Of a stretch of DNA of 64,000 nucleotides, positions 23,127 through 34,186 are shown piece by piece (within the stretch, counting starts at the first letter, position 1; every line of letters starts with the position of its first letter). A program made the translations under genes and the position numbers. The notes below the pieces were generated by a model, which did no database searches, had not been told where the DNA came from, and saw nothing but the letters and a program-made list of their open reading frames with translations. This stretch comes from Polytrichum commune (lineage: Eukaryota; Streptophyta; Polytrichopsida; Polytrichales; Polytrichaceae), in the NCBI GenBank assembly GCA_950295325.1, contig OX485803.1:13084001-13148000 (forward strand), written 5' to 3'.

Positions 23127-26100
23127 CTAGTTTTTAGCCAAATGGTGAGTCAAGAGTCCGCTTTCTAGGACTAGCTTGACCTCGTTGAAGCTAAAGGTAG
23201 GCGCGTGAATGAAAAGGTCGGCCTCGGGATCACGGTGGCAAACCTTCAAAAGGATGAAGTACACATGCTTGCAATAAGAGAATTGGGTCCGAGCTCGGAA
23301 CTTAGTCATCGTCTTCTTGAATGCAGGGCAAGTGCAACCCACGAAAGAGCTGATGGTGACCTGGTACTGTGTGATGGCAGGAGAAACACCCGAATCCAGC
23401 CCGATGATGCAACCATGTCCTGGATGAGGTATCATAGTGATGGAACGGATGCAAGCTTTCAGAGAGTCGGAGGAGGCCATGGAGAGTCGCTGAGCGGGAT
23501 TTGGGCGAATGGCAGTGCGTTTGACCATCTTGCCGTCTCTCTTGCCAGGGTAGCGGTCTGCTTTTGCAGGAATGGGCACCGCGCTCAGATTTGCAGGTGG
23601 CGGGGCAGAAGAGAACAAGCGTCTTGGAGAGACCGGCTTCCTAAGCGGGAGTTGGAATCCGGCCGCTTCAAGGGCAAGAATTTTGGTAGGCTTGAGGTTT
23701 GTGCCTAGCTTCACCGGCCAAACGTCTGGAATCGGCGGCATTTCCTGGTCTGCTGAGTGCTTAGCAACCCATTTGCGCCTTGTGCCCTTCATGCACCGGT
23801 CAATGTCATCGGAGCAGAAGAAGAATTATGTCCTCTCTGATAAAATCCTGCGTATATTAGTCCAAACTCCGGTGTATGTAGGTGCGGCGGTCAAATTGGC
23901 GCCCCTCACAATTCTCTCCGTACACTTCTTCTTCGTGACAGCTCTCTGGGCCCAACAGCACTTCGCCGAGGTCTTGGGAAGTCTTGATATGTGCCACTCC
24001 TTGACGTTAACCTTTGTCTCTTCGACAACATTGACATGACGGATCCCCCCGTCGTTCGGCGGGGACGCAGGGATGCTCTCAAGCTCAGGCTCATGATGAA
24101 TTTCTTGGACGTCCATATCATCTTCAATATCTTCAAGAATGATGGGCATCTGCATAGGACGAGCCCTCACAGCACGTCCTGAACCTCTTGGATGTGAGAA
24201 GTTTACCTTGTCAGGCCGATGAGACTCCTTTTCAGCTCGAAGAGGTAGATCTGCCTTCCGCTTCGTGGACCCGAATACCTCTTCTCCAGCCATGCGAGGA
24301 ACACGGGTACAAAATTCTTCTGCTCCAGGCATGTCCAGCATGGGGTCTTCAAGCACTAAATGATTACCTGTTTGCTTCGCCCTGCGCTCTGCCATCCTTA
24401 GTTTGAGCTCTTTCTTTGTAAGGCCTGTTTCGCCGACGTCACCTTTCAGGAACTGGTAGTAATTGACAACCTGTAAGAAACCTCTAACGAAGTCGTCAAC
24501 TGTAGCAACGTAGAGTTCACCGCCACTGTTTCCAGACGCTTGAAGCCACTTGTTGTGTATTGTTTCAGCTAGATTACATGAAGGCATTTCTGCTAGTTCT
24601 TCTTCTGAAAATTTATGCGAGTGCATAGTGGAAGTAGTTACAGATTAATGAAGAGTTGTTTCAGATTAGAATACTGTGAAAAGAAGGAAAAAAATATGAA
24701 ATGTATTGGAAAAACATACCCGGTCATGAAGCCTCCCCATTGGCGATAACGGTAGTGCCAGAATGCAAGCCAAAGCTCTAGTTTGTTTAAGGCCTTCTCT
24801 GTCACTGCCCTGGCGGATACCCACCATGCACGTAGCCCGTGGTACATACTCTCCGCTTCGTCCATGGTCCTCGCCGTCCTATACTGGTGGCACATCTTCT
24901 TGTGCTGCTCCCAGAGTTCTTCGGGAATGTACTTCTCGGTATACTTAACCATAGACTGGGTCTAGTGAAACTGACAGGTTCTCTCGCGGTCGTCCATGCG
25001 GTCCTCCTTCTTCCCGTTGCCATATATGACCCGAACTGCATTCCAGTTGGTATGGGCGCTATCAGCCATGAAACCCTTGAAGTTGGGCTTAACAACGCCA
25101 TTTCTCTCCATGACAGCATTGAGATTTTTCCAGAAAACGATCTGGGCATCAGAGTCCTCAGATTGCATGTCACAACTTGCAATGGTCATGACACGACAAT
25201 ATGTGGAGTCATACACGTGGCATGCCATTGTGGTCCATTGTCTTACACGTTTGACATGGTCGAACATCATCCAGACATTCTCCAGGTCTTCCCCGGGCTG
25301 CATACGCTTCACCAAATCTATCCCACTACCAGGCCCGACTTCCGACATCTTGAAGACAAAAACCTTGTCAAGATCAGCCCCTTGACCTGGAAATTTGTTC
25401 TCCTGAACAAAGGCCCATAAACTGATTCCACGGAGTTTGGTGATAGAGTCCATGACACCATACCTTTTGAGGAAACGGAAGCTCATGACCTTGTTGCGGA
25501 TGTTTGGAGAAGCCATGTTCTTGCATCGGTCAAAGATAGGAACAAGTTCCTCTAGAGTGAGCTTCTTTGGCGGCGCGTCATCGGATTGAAGAAGATAGTT
25601 GCCAATTATAACTTTGCTAGCCTCCAGCACCACTGCACTCTTGGTAGCCTGGGGAGTTTTCTCGATTTGTTCTTCAATTAGGCCAGTGATCTCAGCCTTA
25701 GTGTCTTTGTAGTCGCCCACCTTGACTGGGTGATCGTGAGTTCCTAGGTGGATACACACTTTTGTATGGTTGATTTTGCCAGCAACATAATAAATCTTAG
25801 CTCCACATGTAGCAATACATGCCGGGGGTTCTTTACATACCTTGCAAACAAGAGTGGACTCAGTTGGTGGTGTTTGATCCACTACAAAGGCTTGCAGGGT
25901 ACAACCTTCAAACTCTGTCTCGTTGACTTGGAAAATACGAGAACGGCGGATCAGATATTCGCACTCCTTGTTGTTGCAACACAGGTATCCAACGCAGGCG
26001 GAAGAACGGAAGGACAAACCAAAGTCGTCTGTGATGTTGGTGGTGATGGTGGTGATGGTCTTCGTCCACACATGGCCGTCGTAACGCTTGTCCATTCCCT

Positions 26101-26943
26101 GCATTGACTTGGCCTGTGACCATGCGGCCGTGTGACCAGCGGGTGGCAACTCAAATATGACGGCACCATCGAACACAACAGGAAGGTACTCTACCCTTTT
26201 GTGTCTAATCACCGAGTAGTCTATTTTTTTTAGAATATTTTTTTTCCAGGCATTCCGGCGAGTTGTTTAAGTAATGGTAATATGCTAACAGTGTCTTGCG
26301 AAAAAGGATATACTTTAGGAGCGTTCCCACTAACTATGACCTTAGGCGGGGCCTTTGTGGGACTGCACTCTTCATAAAAAGAAAGTGTTATTATAGACTG
26401 AAATGTAACGTTTTCTACAATTGGCGTATCGAGACCGGGCTCGAGCTTGACCTTCACATCACATGGCAGAGGAGTTTGAATGGTGCAGGTAGAGGAAGAA
26501 CGAGGAGTGAGGATCTCAGTAGACGCAGCCATCTGAGAATCAGTGAGGCCATACACACGGTAACGACCTGGATGAAGACTCCAAAACAAGTTATTGTTCT
26601 CATCTCGCTGCGATACCCGACCAAGGGTGTGTGTAAGCTTTGACGTGACAACGTCAAAAACATCCTCGTCAACAATAATAGTGTCCTCTCTGAAGCCGAA
26701 CCGAAGACTCAGACGTTGTGCCGTAACGATTGCTAGACCGTCCTCTTCCATCCGAAAGGTAAGTGGGACTCTCACTCCATCTACATAGAGGACAGCCAAC
26801 CCCAACTCTCCGATAGCAGGAATATAAACCATGATGATGGAAATGAGCCCTTGGGGGAAGATGGAAATATGGAAGAGGTTTCTCAACATTGTGGGATACC
26901 TATTTATTAGAAATGCTTTGCCAACGACAACAATGGTGGACAT
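23127..26943 (-). pseudogene. MULE-type transposase (WRKY/GCM1 finger, DDE, SWIM)
   Basis: Read from the ATG at 26943. An N-terminal segment (to about 26230) is followed, after a frame change or small intron near 26230-26310 beside A8 runs, by a Cys/His cluster (CVGYLCCNNKECEYL..CIHLGTHDHPV). This fits the WRKY-GCM1 zinc fingers known from MULE transposases. Then comes the catalytic region: WTTMACHVYDSTY, FKGFMADSAHTNWNAVR (Asp), RTCQFH, and FWHYRYRQWGGFM. The C-terminal region has PSCNLAETIHNKWLQ and a SWIM finger (CTCPAFKK..YCKHVYFIL). Two stops fall in otherwise continuous frame: TAG at 24962-24964, where Trp is expected after CQFH, and TAA at 23826-23828 before FFFCSDDIDRC. A donor at 24719 (ACCGG|GTATGT) has no acceptor in matching phase near 24605. 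The product would be the nuclear transposase of this element, now dead. Confidence 0.85.
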
Positions 26944-27346
26944 GACCCAAATGACGGATGAACTCTGAACAAAAGAAACACGAATATCTTAAAATTTGTA
27001 ACGCTGTCACGATATACAAAATAAGAGCGTCCAAGTCATGGTAGACATTCTAAATGACAAGCAACTAAATATGGTTAGTTGGCGCCGACTTAAAGCTTGA
27101 TTCATTATTAGGTCTAGGGATAGCCCTGACGTTTGAGGATAGGAATAGATCGAATGACGAAATCCCAATTGGCCATTAAATATATGAATGTCCCTCGTGG
27201 AAACAATTGTACCCGATCGAGTGATACTCATCTCCTTTCACTTAGTATCATAAGTTATGAATTTTCGAGTGGCGTAAGATGCGTTCGGTTGACGGGAGGG
27301 TTTGAGAGTGTTGGAGTAGACATGCTCAGGAAGGGTGACACATGAC
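26944..27346. promoter_or_regulatory. Divergent intergenic region of the transposon
   Basis: About 400 bp separate the start of the leftward transposase from the start of the rightward ParB-methyltransferase gene. Both promoters must lie here or in non-coding leader exons. I see no clear TATA box or operator; the assignment rests on layout only. Confidence 0.4.
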
Positions 27347-27715
27347 ATGCAGGCCCCTATCAAGAGGAGAAAGAAGAGAGGGAAGTTATATTTCAGTAGC
27401 ACTAAGGCGTTGAAGTCGAGTAGGATGGGGAGGAAGAAGGTGGCGCCTGAAAGATATGAGACAAGTGGGATTAACAAAGTTTTAGATTTTGAGGACACCG
27501 AGGAGAACGCAACATTATCGATGGTAGATGAATGTGAGGGTCCCTCAACTTCCCGGGGCCGAGGATCTCAGTATCGAGAAGCATCAAAGGATGCGGGGAC
27601 ACAGTCCAATCCCGCATCCAATCCCGCATCGCAGGAGCAGAGTGGGGAGGAAGAGCTTGAAAAGACGAGCTTGATGGAACCGGAAGGTGGGTTTCGGAAA
27701 CCCTAAACTTGACAC

Positions 27716-30312
27716 TTGTGGTAGAAGTTAGCCCCCAACTAGTCAAGGTAGGTTTAGATATGGTTGCCTCGGGAGCTTTGTTTTTGGTTAAGGGTCTGAA
27801 ATTTTGTGAGAGGAAAAGCAAGGTAGGTTCAGATATGGCTGCCTCTGGGGCTTTGTGTTTGGTTGATGGGCTGAAATTTTCATAGTGGAAAGTCAAGGTA
27901 GGTACAGATATGGCCAACATTGGTGCAGGTAAGAGGTACTAGAATGAGCCTCCGAGGAGGTGCCTGTAACGGCACCCCCCTTGGGGGCCTTTTTTTTACT
28001 TGAAATTCTAAAAATTTAGAGAGAGCAAAGTGACCTAGGTGTAGATATGGGTTGCCTCGGGGCTTTGTTTTTGGTTGGGGGCCTGAAATTTTGAGAGAGG
28101 GAAGTGAAGGTAGGTTTAGATATGGCTGCCTGGGGGGCTTTGTTTTTGGTTGAGGGGCTGAAATTCTGAGAGAGGAGAGGCAAGTTAGGTTCAGATATGG
28201 CCAACATTGGTGCAGGTAAGATGTATTAGAATGAGCCTCTGAGGAGGTGCCTGTAATGGCACCCCCCTCGGGGGCTTTTTTTTTGCTTGAAATTCTAAAA
28301 TTTTGAAAGAGCAAAGTGAGCTAGTTTTAGATATGGACAGCCTTGGGGGCTTTGTTTTTGGTTGAGGGCCTGAAATTTAGCTATTGGATAGTCAAGGTAG
28401 GTACACATATGACCAACATTGGTGCAGGTTAGAGGTATTAGAATGAGCCTCCGAGGAGGTGCCTGTAACGGCACCCCCCTCGGGGGCTTTTTTTTTGCTT
28501 GAAATTTTGAAATTTTGATAGAGCAAAGTGAGCTAGTTTTAGATATGAGCAACCTTGGCGGCTTTGTTTTTGGTTGAGGGCATGAAATTTAGCTATTGGA
28601 TAGTCAAGGTAGGTACACATATGGCCAACATTGGTGCAGGTAAGAGGTACTAGAATGAGCCTCCGAAGAGGTGCCTGTAACGGCACCTCCCTTGGGGGCC
28701 TTTTTTTTACTTGAAATTCTAAAAATTTAGAGAGAGCAAAGTGACCTAGGTGTAGATATGGGTTGCCTCGGGGCTTTGTTTTTGGTTGGGGGCCTGAAAT
28801 TTTGAGAGAGGGAAGTGAAGGTAGGTTTAGATATGGCTGCCTGGGGGGCTTTGTTTTTGGTTGAGGGGCTAAAATTCTGAGAGAGGAGAGGCAAGTTAGG
28901 TTCAGATATGGCCAACATTGGTGCAGGTAAGATGTATTAGAATGAGCCTCAGAGGAGGTGCCTGTAACGGCACCCCCCTCGAGGGCTTTTTTTTGCTTGA
29001 AATTCTAAAATTTTGAAAGAGCAAAGTGAGCTAGTTTTAGATATGGGCAGCCTTGGGGGCTTTGTTTTTGGTTGAGGGCCTGAAATTTAGCTATTGGATA
29101 GTCAAGGTAGGTACACATATGACCAACATTGGTGCAGGTTAGAGGTACTAGAATGAGCCTCCGAGGAGGTGCCTGTAACGGCACCCCCCTCGGGGGCTTT
29201 TTTTTTGCTTGAAATTTTGAAATTTTGATAGAGCAAAGTGAGCTAGTTTTAGATATGAGCAACCTTGGCGGCTTTGTTTTTGGTTGAGGGCATGAAATTT
29301 AGCTATTGGATAGTCAAGGTAGGTACACATATGGCCAACATTGGTGCAGGTTAGAGGTACTAGAATGAGCCTCCGAGGAGGTGCCTGTAACGGCACCCCC
29401 CTCGGGGGCTTTTTTTTGCTTGAAATTCTAAAATTTTGAGAGAGCAAAGTGAGGTAGTTTTAGATATGGGCAGCCTTGGGGGCTTTGTTTTTGGTTGAGG
29501 GCATGAAATTTAGCTATTGGATAGTCAAGGTAGGTACACATATGGCCAACATTGGTGAAGGTTAGAGTACTAGAATGAGCCTCCGAGGAGGTGCCTGTAA
29601 CGGCACCCCCCTCGGGGGCTTTTTTTTTGCTTGAAATTCTAAAATTTTGAGAGAACAAAGTGAGGTAGTTTTAGATATGGGCGGCCTTGGGGGCTTTGTT
29701 TTTGGTTGAGGGCCTGAAATTTAGCTATTGGATAGTCAAGGTAGGTACACATATGGCCAACATTGGTGAAGGTTAGAGTACTAGAATGAGCCTCCGAGGA
29801 GGTGCCTGTAACGGCACCCCCCTCGGGGGCTTTTTTTTTGCTTGAAATTCTAAAATTTTGAGAGAGCAAAGTGAGGTAGTTTTAGATATGATCAGCCTTG
29901 GGGGCTTTGTTTTTGGTTGAGGGCATGAAATTTAGCTATTGGATAGTCAAGGTAGGTACACATATGGCCAACATTGGTGCAGGTTAGAGTACTAGAATGA
30001 GCCTCCGAGGAGGTGCCTGTAACGGCACCCCCCTCGGGGGCTTTTTTTTTGCTTGAAATTCTAAAATTTTGAGAGAGCAAAGTGAGGTAGTTTTAGATAT
30101 GAGCAGCCTTGGGGGCTTTGTTTTTGGTTGAGGGCCTGAAATTTTGAGAAAAGAAAGTCAAGGTAGGTTTAGATATGGCCAACATTGGTGAAGGTAAAAG
30201 GTTTTAGATTCGGCCTGTGAGGAGGTGCCGGTGACGGCACCCCCCTCGGGGGCTTTTTTTTTGCTTGAAATTTTGAAATTTTGATAGTGGAAGGTCAAGG
30301 TAGGTTATATCT
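27716..30312 (+). repeat. Minisatellite array filling intron 1 of cargo gene
   Basis: About eleven copies of a unit of roughly 210 bp (some about 287 bp through an extra 75-bp subunit). Each copy combines GGCTTTGTTTTTGGTTGAGG, TAGGTACACATATGGCCAAC or a related word, ATTGGTGCAGGT, and a hairpin block GGAGGTGCCTGTAACGGCAC followed by CCCCCTCGGGGGC and eight or nine T. The complementary strand is open in places and gives repetitive spurious peptides. The array stops just before the acceptor of exon 2. Confidence 0.9.
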
Positions 30313-31254
30313 TTTGTAGTGTACTACGATGCTGAGGACTTTGCTTTTATGCAGTGCGCCTTACGGATGACGAGTTGAAGCTGAAGCTCCACGACTTAGC
30401 GATTGAGGAGAGCGTTCCAATTGTTTCTCGTCTAGAGAAGCTAAAATGGCAACCAAAACAGAAGGGTCGTCTCCTTATCCCGCTATGCCGCATGATGTTT
30501 CTTTCTGTGGTGAGACCGTACCTCAAGAACAACGTATTTCAACTCGCAACTCATTTTATGTCTGATGGCTACATGGAAGGGAATGGTTTCTTTTATGTGG
30601 CATTTGAGGACAACCATGGGCACACCAATGATGTGACCCCCACTGTGGTGGCCAAGTGGTCATTTGAGTGGAAGGAGGTGAATGAAGAATTCGAGAAGAA
30701 ACTTCTTGTAGATGACGATTTGAAGATTTTTTCCAATAAGATGTTCATGGTTTGGGATGGGAACCATCGGCTGCAGGCATGGATGCCTATCATTGAGCAG
30801 TTTCATACTCATGATATCAATTGGCATTTCTGTGTTGAGGGTGTAATTCTTGACCCAAGGGGAAACATACCATCTGTGATAGCCGCTCTGCACGAAGTGA
30901 ATTGCTAAGATCCTCAAACTTGCCATGAATGTTTGAAGTATTCATTCATCATTCTAATATATATTTTGGCTTTGCAGGAAGAATAAAAAATCTCATGTCA
31001 CCACGAACCTAGTACACAAGTTATATCGCATCTAGAATCTTACCCCACAGCCACTGTCGTACTTTGAGGGTTTGGTATCTCCAACTGTTTTGGAGGCTGC
31101 AAGGAAGAAACAGTCTGGAAAAAATCGCACATGGTTCACCCTCACCGTTGAAGGTCTCAATGCGGTCCTTTACCACGTAAAGTCAAGCTCAAATGTTATC
31201 GTGACATTTAAATTATGAATAAGACATTCATGTAACTGATTGAATTAATTGTTT

Positions 31255-34186
31255 GACCTATAGCTAGGTTTAGATTGGGTTGCTTCGGGGGCTTTGTTTT
31301 TTAGTTGAGGGCCTGAAATTTTGAGAGTGCAAAGTCAAGGTAGATTTAGATATTGCCAATATTGGTGCAGGTTATATGTATTAGATTGAGCCTGTAACGG
31401 CACCCCCCTCGGGGGGTTTTTTTTCTTCAAATTCTGAAATTTTTAGAAAGCAAATTCAGCTAGTTTTAGGTATGGGCTGCCTGGGGGCTTTGTTTTTTGT
31501 TGGGGGCCTGAAATTTTGAGAGAGGGAAGTGAAGGTAGGTTTAGATATGGCTGCCTGGGGGGCTTTGTTTTTGGTTGAAGGGCTGAAATTCTGAGAGAGG
31601 AGAGGCAAGTTAGGTTCAGATATGGCCAACATTGGTGCAGGTAAGATGTATGAGAATGAGCCTCTGAGGAGGTGCCTGTAACGGCACCCCCCTCGGGGGC
31701 CTTTTTTTTGCTTGAAATTCTGAAAATTTAGAGCAAAGTGACCTAGGTGTAGATATGGGTTGCCTCGGGGCTTTGTTTTTGGTTGGGGGCCTGAAATTTT
31801 GAGAGAGGGAAGTGAAGGTAGGTTTAGATATGGCTGCCTGGGGGGCTTTGTTTTTGGTTGAGGGGCTGAAAATCTGAGAGAGGACAGCCAAGTTAGGTTC
31901 AGATATGGCCAACATTGGTACAGGTAAGAGGTACTAGAATGAGCCTCCGAGGAGGTGCCTGTAACGGCACCCCCCTCGGGGGTTTTTTTTTGCTTGAAAT
32001 TCTGAGAATTTTGAGAGAGCAAAATGAGCTAGGTTTAGATTGGGTTGCCTCGGGAGCTTTTTTTTTGGTTGAGGGACAGAAATTTTAATAGTGGAATGCC
32101 AGCTAGGTTTAGATATGGCTGCCTCGGGGCTTTGTTTTTGTTGAGGGGCTGAGATTTTGAGAGTGGAAAGTCAAGGTAAGTTTAGATATGACCAACATTG
32201 GTGCAGGTAGGATGTACTAGAATGAGCCTCCGAGGAGGTGCCTGTAACGGCACCCCCCTCGGGGGTTTTTTTTTTGCTTGAAATTCTGAAAATTTTGAGA
32301 GAGCAAAGTGAGCTACTTTTAGATTGGGTTGCCTCGGGAGCTTTGTTTTTCGTTGAGGGCCTGAAATTTTGAGAAAAGAATGTCAGCTAGGTTTAGATAT
32401 GGCTGCCTCAGGGGCTTTGTTTTTGTTGAGGGGCTGAAATTTTGATAGTGCAATGTCAGCTAGTTTTAGATATGGGCAGTCTCGGGAGCTTTGTTTTGGT
32501 TGAGGGGCAGAAATTTTGATAGTGGAATGTCACCTAGGTTTAGATATGGCTGCCTCGGGGGCTTTGTTTTTGTTGAGGGGCTGAAATGTTGAGCGTGGAA
32601 AGTCAATGTAAGTTTAGATATGGCCAACATTGATGCAGGTAAGATGTATTAGATTGAGCCTCCGAGGAGGTGCCTGTAACGGCACCCCCCTCGGTGGCTT
32701 TTTCTTTCTTTCTTGAAATTATGAAATTTTCATAAAGCAAAGTTAGCTAGTTTTATATATGGGCTGCCTGGGGGGCTTTGTTTTTGGTAGAGGGCCTGAA
32801 ATCTTGATAGTTGAATGTCAGCTAGTTTTAGATATGGGCAGCCTTGGGGGCTTTGTTTAAGGTTGAGGGCCTGAAATTTAGCTATTGGAAATTCAAGGTA
32901 GGTACACATATGGCCTACATTGGTGAAGGTTAGAGGTACTAGAATGAGCCTCCGAGGAGGTGCCTGTAACGGCACCCCCCTCGGGGGCTTTTTTTTTGCT
33001 TGAAATTTTGAATTTTAGAGAGAGCAATATGAGCTAGGTTTAAATTGGGTTGCCTCGGGAGCTTTGTTTTTTGTTGAGGGCCTGAAATTTTGAGAAAAGA
33101 ATGTCAGCTAGGTTTAGATATGGCTGCCTCGGGGGCTTTGTTTTTGTTGAGGGGCTGAAATTTTGATAGTGGAATGTCACCTAGGTTTAGATATGGGCAG
33201 CCTTGGGAGCTTTGTTTTTGGTTGAGGGGCTGAAAATTTGATAGTGGAATGTCAAGGTAAGTGTAGATATGGCCAACATTGGTGCAGGTAAGATGTATTA
33301 GATTGAGCCTCCAAGGAGGTGCCTGTAACGGCACCCCCCTCGGTGGCTTTTTTTTTGCTTGAAATTATGAAATTTTTATAAAGCAAAGTCAGCTAGTTTT
33401 AGATATGGGCTGCCTGGGGGGCTTTGTTTTTGGTAGAGGGCCTGAAATTTTGATAGTTGAATGTCAGCTAGTTTTAGATATGGGCAGCCTTGGGGGCTTT
33501 GTTTAAGGTTGAGGGCCTGAAATTTAGCTCTTGGAAAGTCAAGGTAGGTACACATATTGCCAACATTGGTGAAGGTTAGAGGTACTAGAATGAGCCTCCG
33601 AGGAGGTGCCTATAACGGCACCCCCCTCGGGGGCTTTTTTTTTGCTTGAAATTCTGAAATTTTAGAGAGAGCAATGTGAGCTAGGTTTAGATTGGGTTGC
33701 CTCGGGAGCTTTGTTTTTCGTTGAGGGCCTGAAATTTTGAGAAAAGAATGTCAGCTAGGTTTAGATATGGCTGCCTCGGGGGCTTTGTTTTTGTTGAGGG
33801 GCTGAAATTTTGATAGTGGAATGTCACCTAGGTTTAGATATGGGCAGCCTCGGGAGCTTTGTTTTTGGTTGAGGGGCTGAAATTTTAATAGTGGAATGTC
33901 AAGGTAAGTGTAGATATGGCGAACATTGGTGCAGGTAGGATGTATTAGATTGAGCCTCCAAGGAGGTGCCTGTAACGGCACCCCCCTCGGGGGCTTTTTT
34001 TTTGCTTGAAATTCTGAAATTTTTATAAATCAAAGTCAGTTAGTTTTAGATATGGGCTGCCTGGGGGGCTTTGTTTTTTGTTGAGGGCCTGAAATTTAGC
34101 TATTGGAAAGTAAAGGTAGGTTTAGATATGGCCAACATTGGTGCAGGTAATAGGTCTTAGATTGAGCCTCCGAGGAGGTGGTTGTA
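31255..34186 (+). repeat. Minisatellite array filling intron 3 of cargo gene
   Basis: About nine to ten further copies of the same unit family as in intron 1, with more extra 70-75-bp subunits (TAGATATGGCTGCCTCGGGG type), so spacing between hairpin blocks ranges from about 275 to 430 bp. The last copy (34165-34190) has lost the right arm of the hairpin. Exon 4 begins 30 bp later. Confidence 0.9.

Noticed and set aside
23205-24039. Plus-strand open frames opposite the transposase
   Set aside because: Shadows of the minus-strand transposase coding sequence.
28016-29869. Series of minus-strand open frames with QNFRISSKKK, GTSSEAHSS and TNVGHMCTYLDY repeats
   Set aside because: They arise from the minisatellite array read backwards; lengths and frames change with each unit and no start or splice context is kept.
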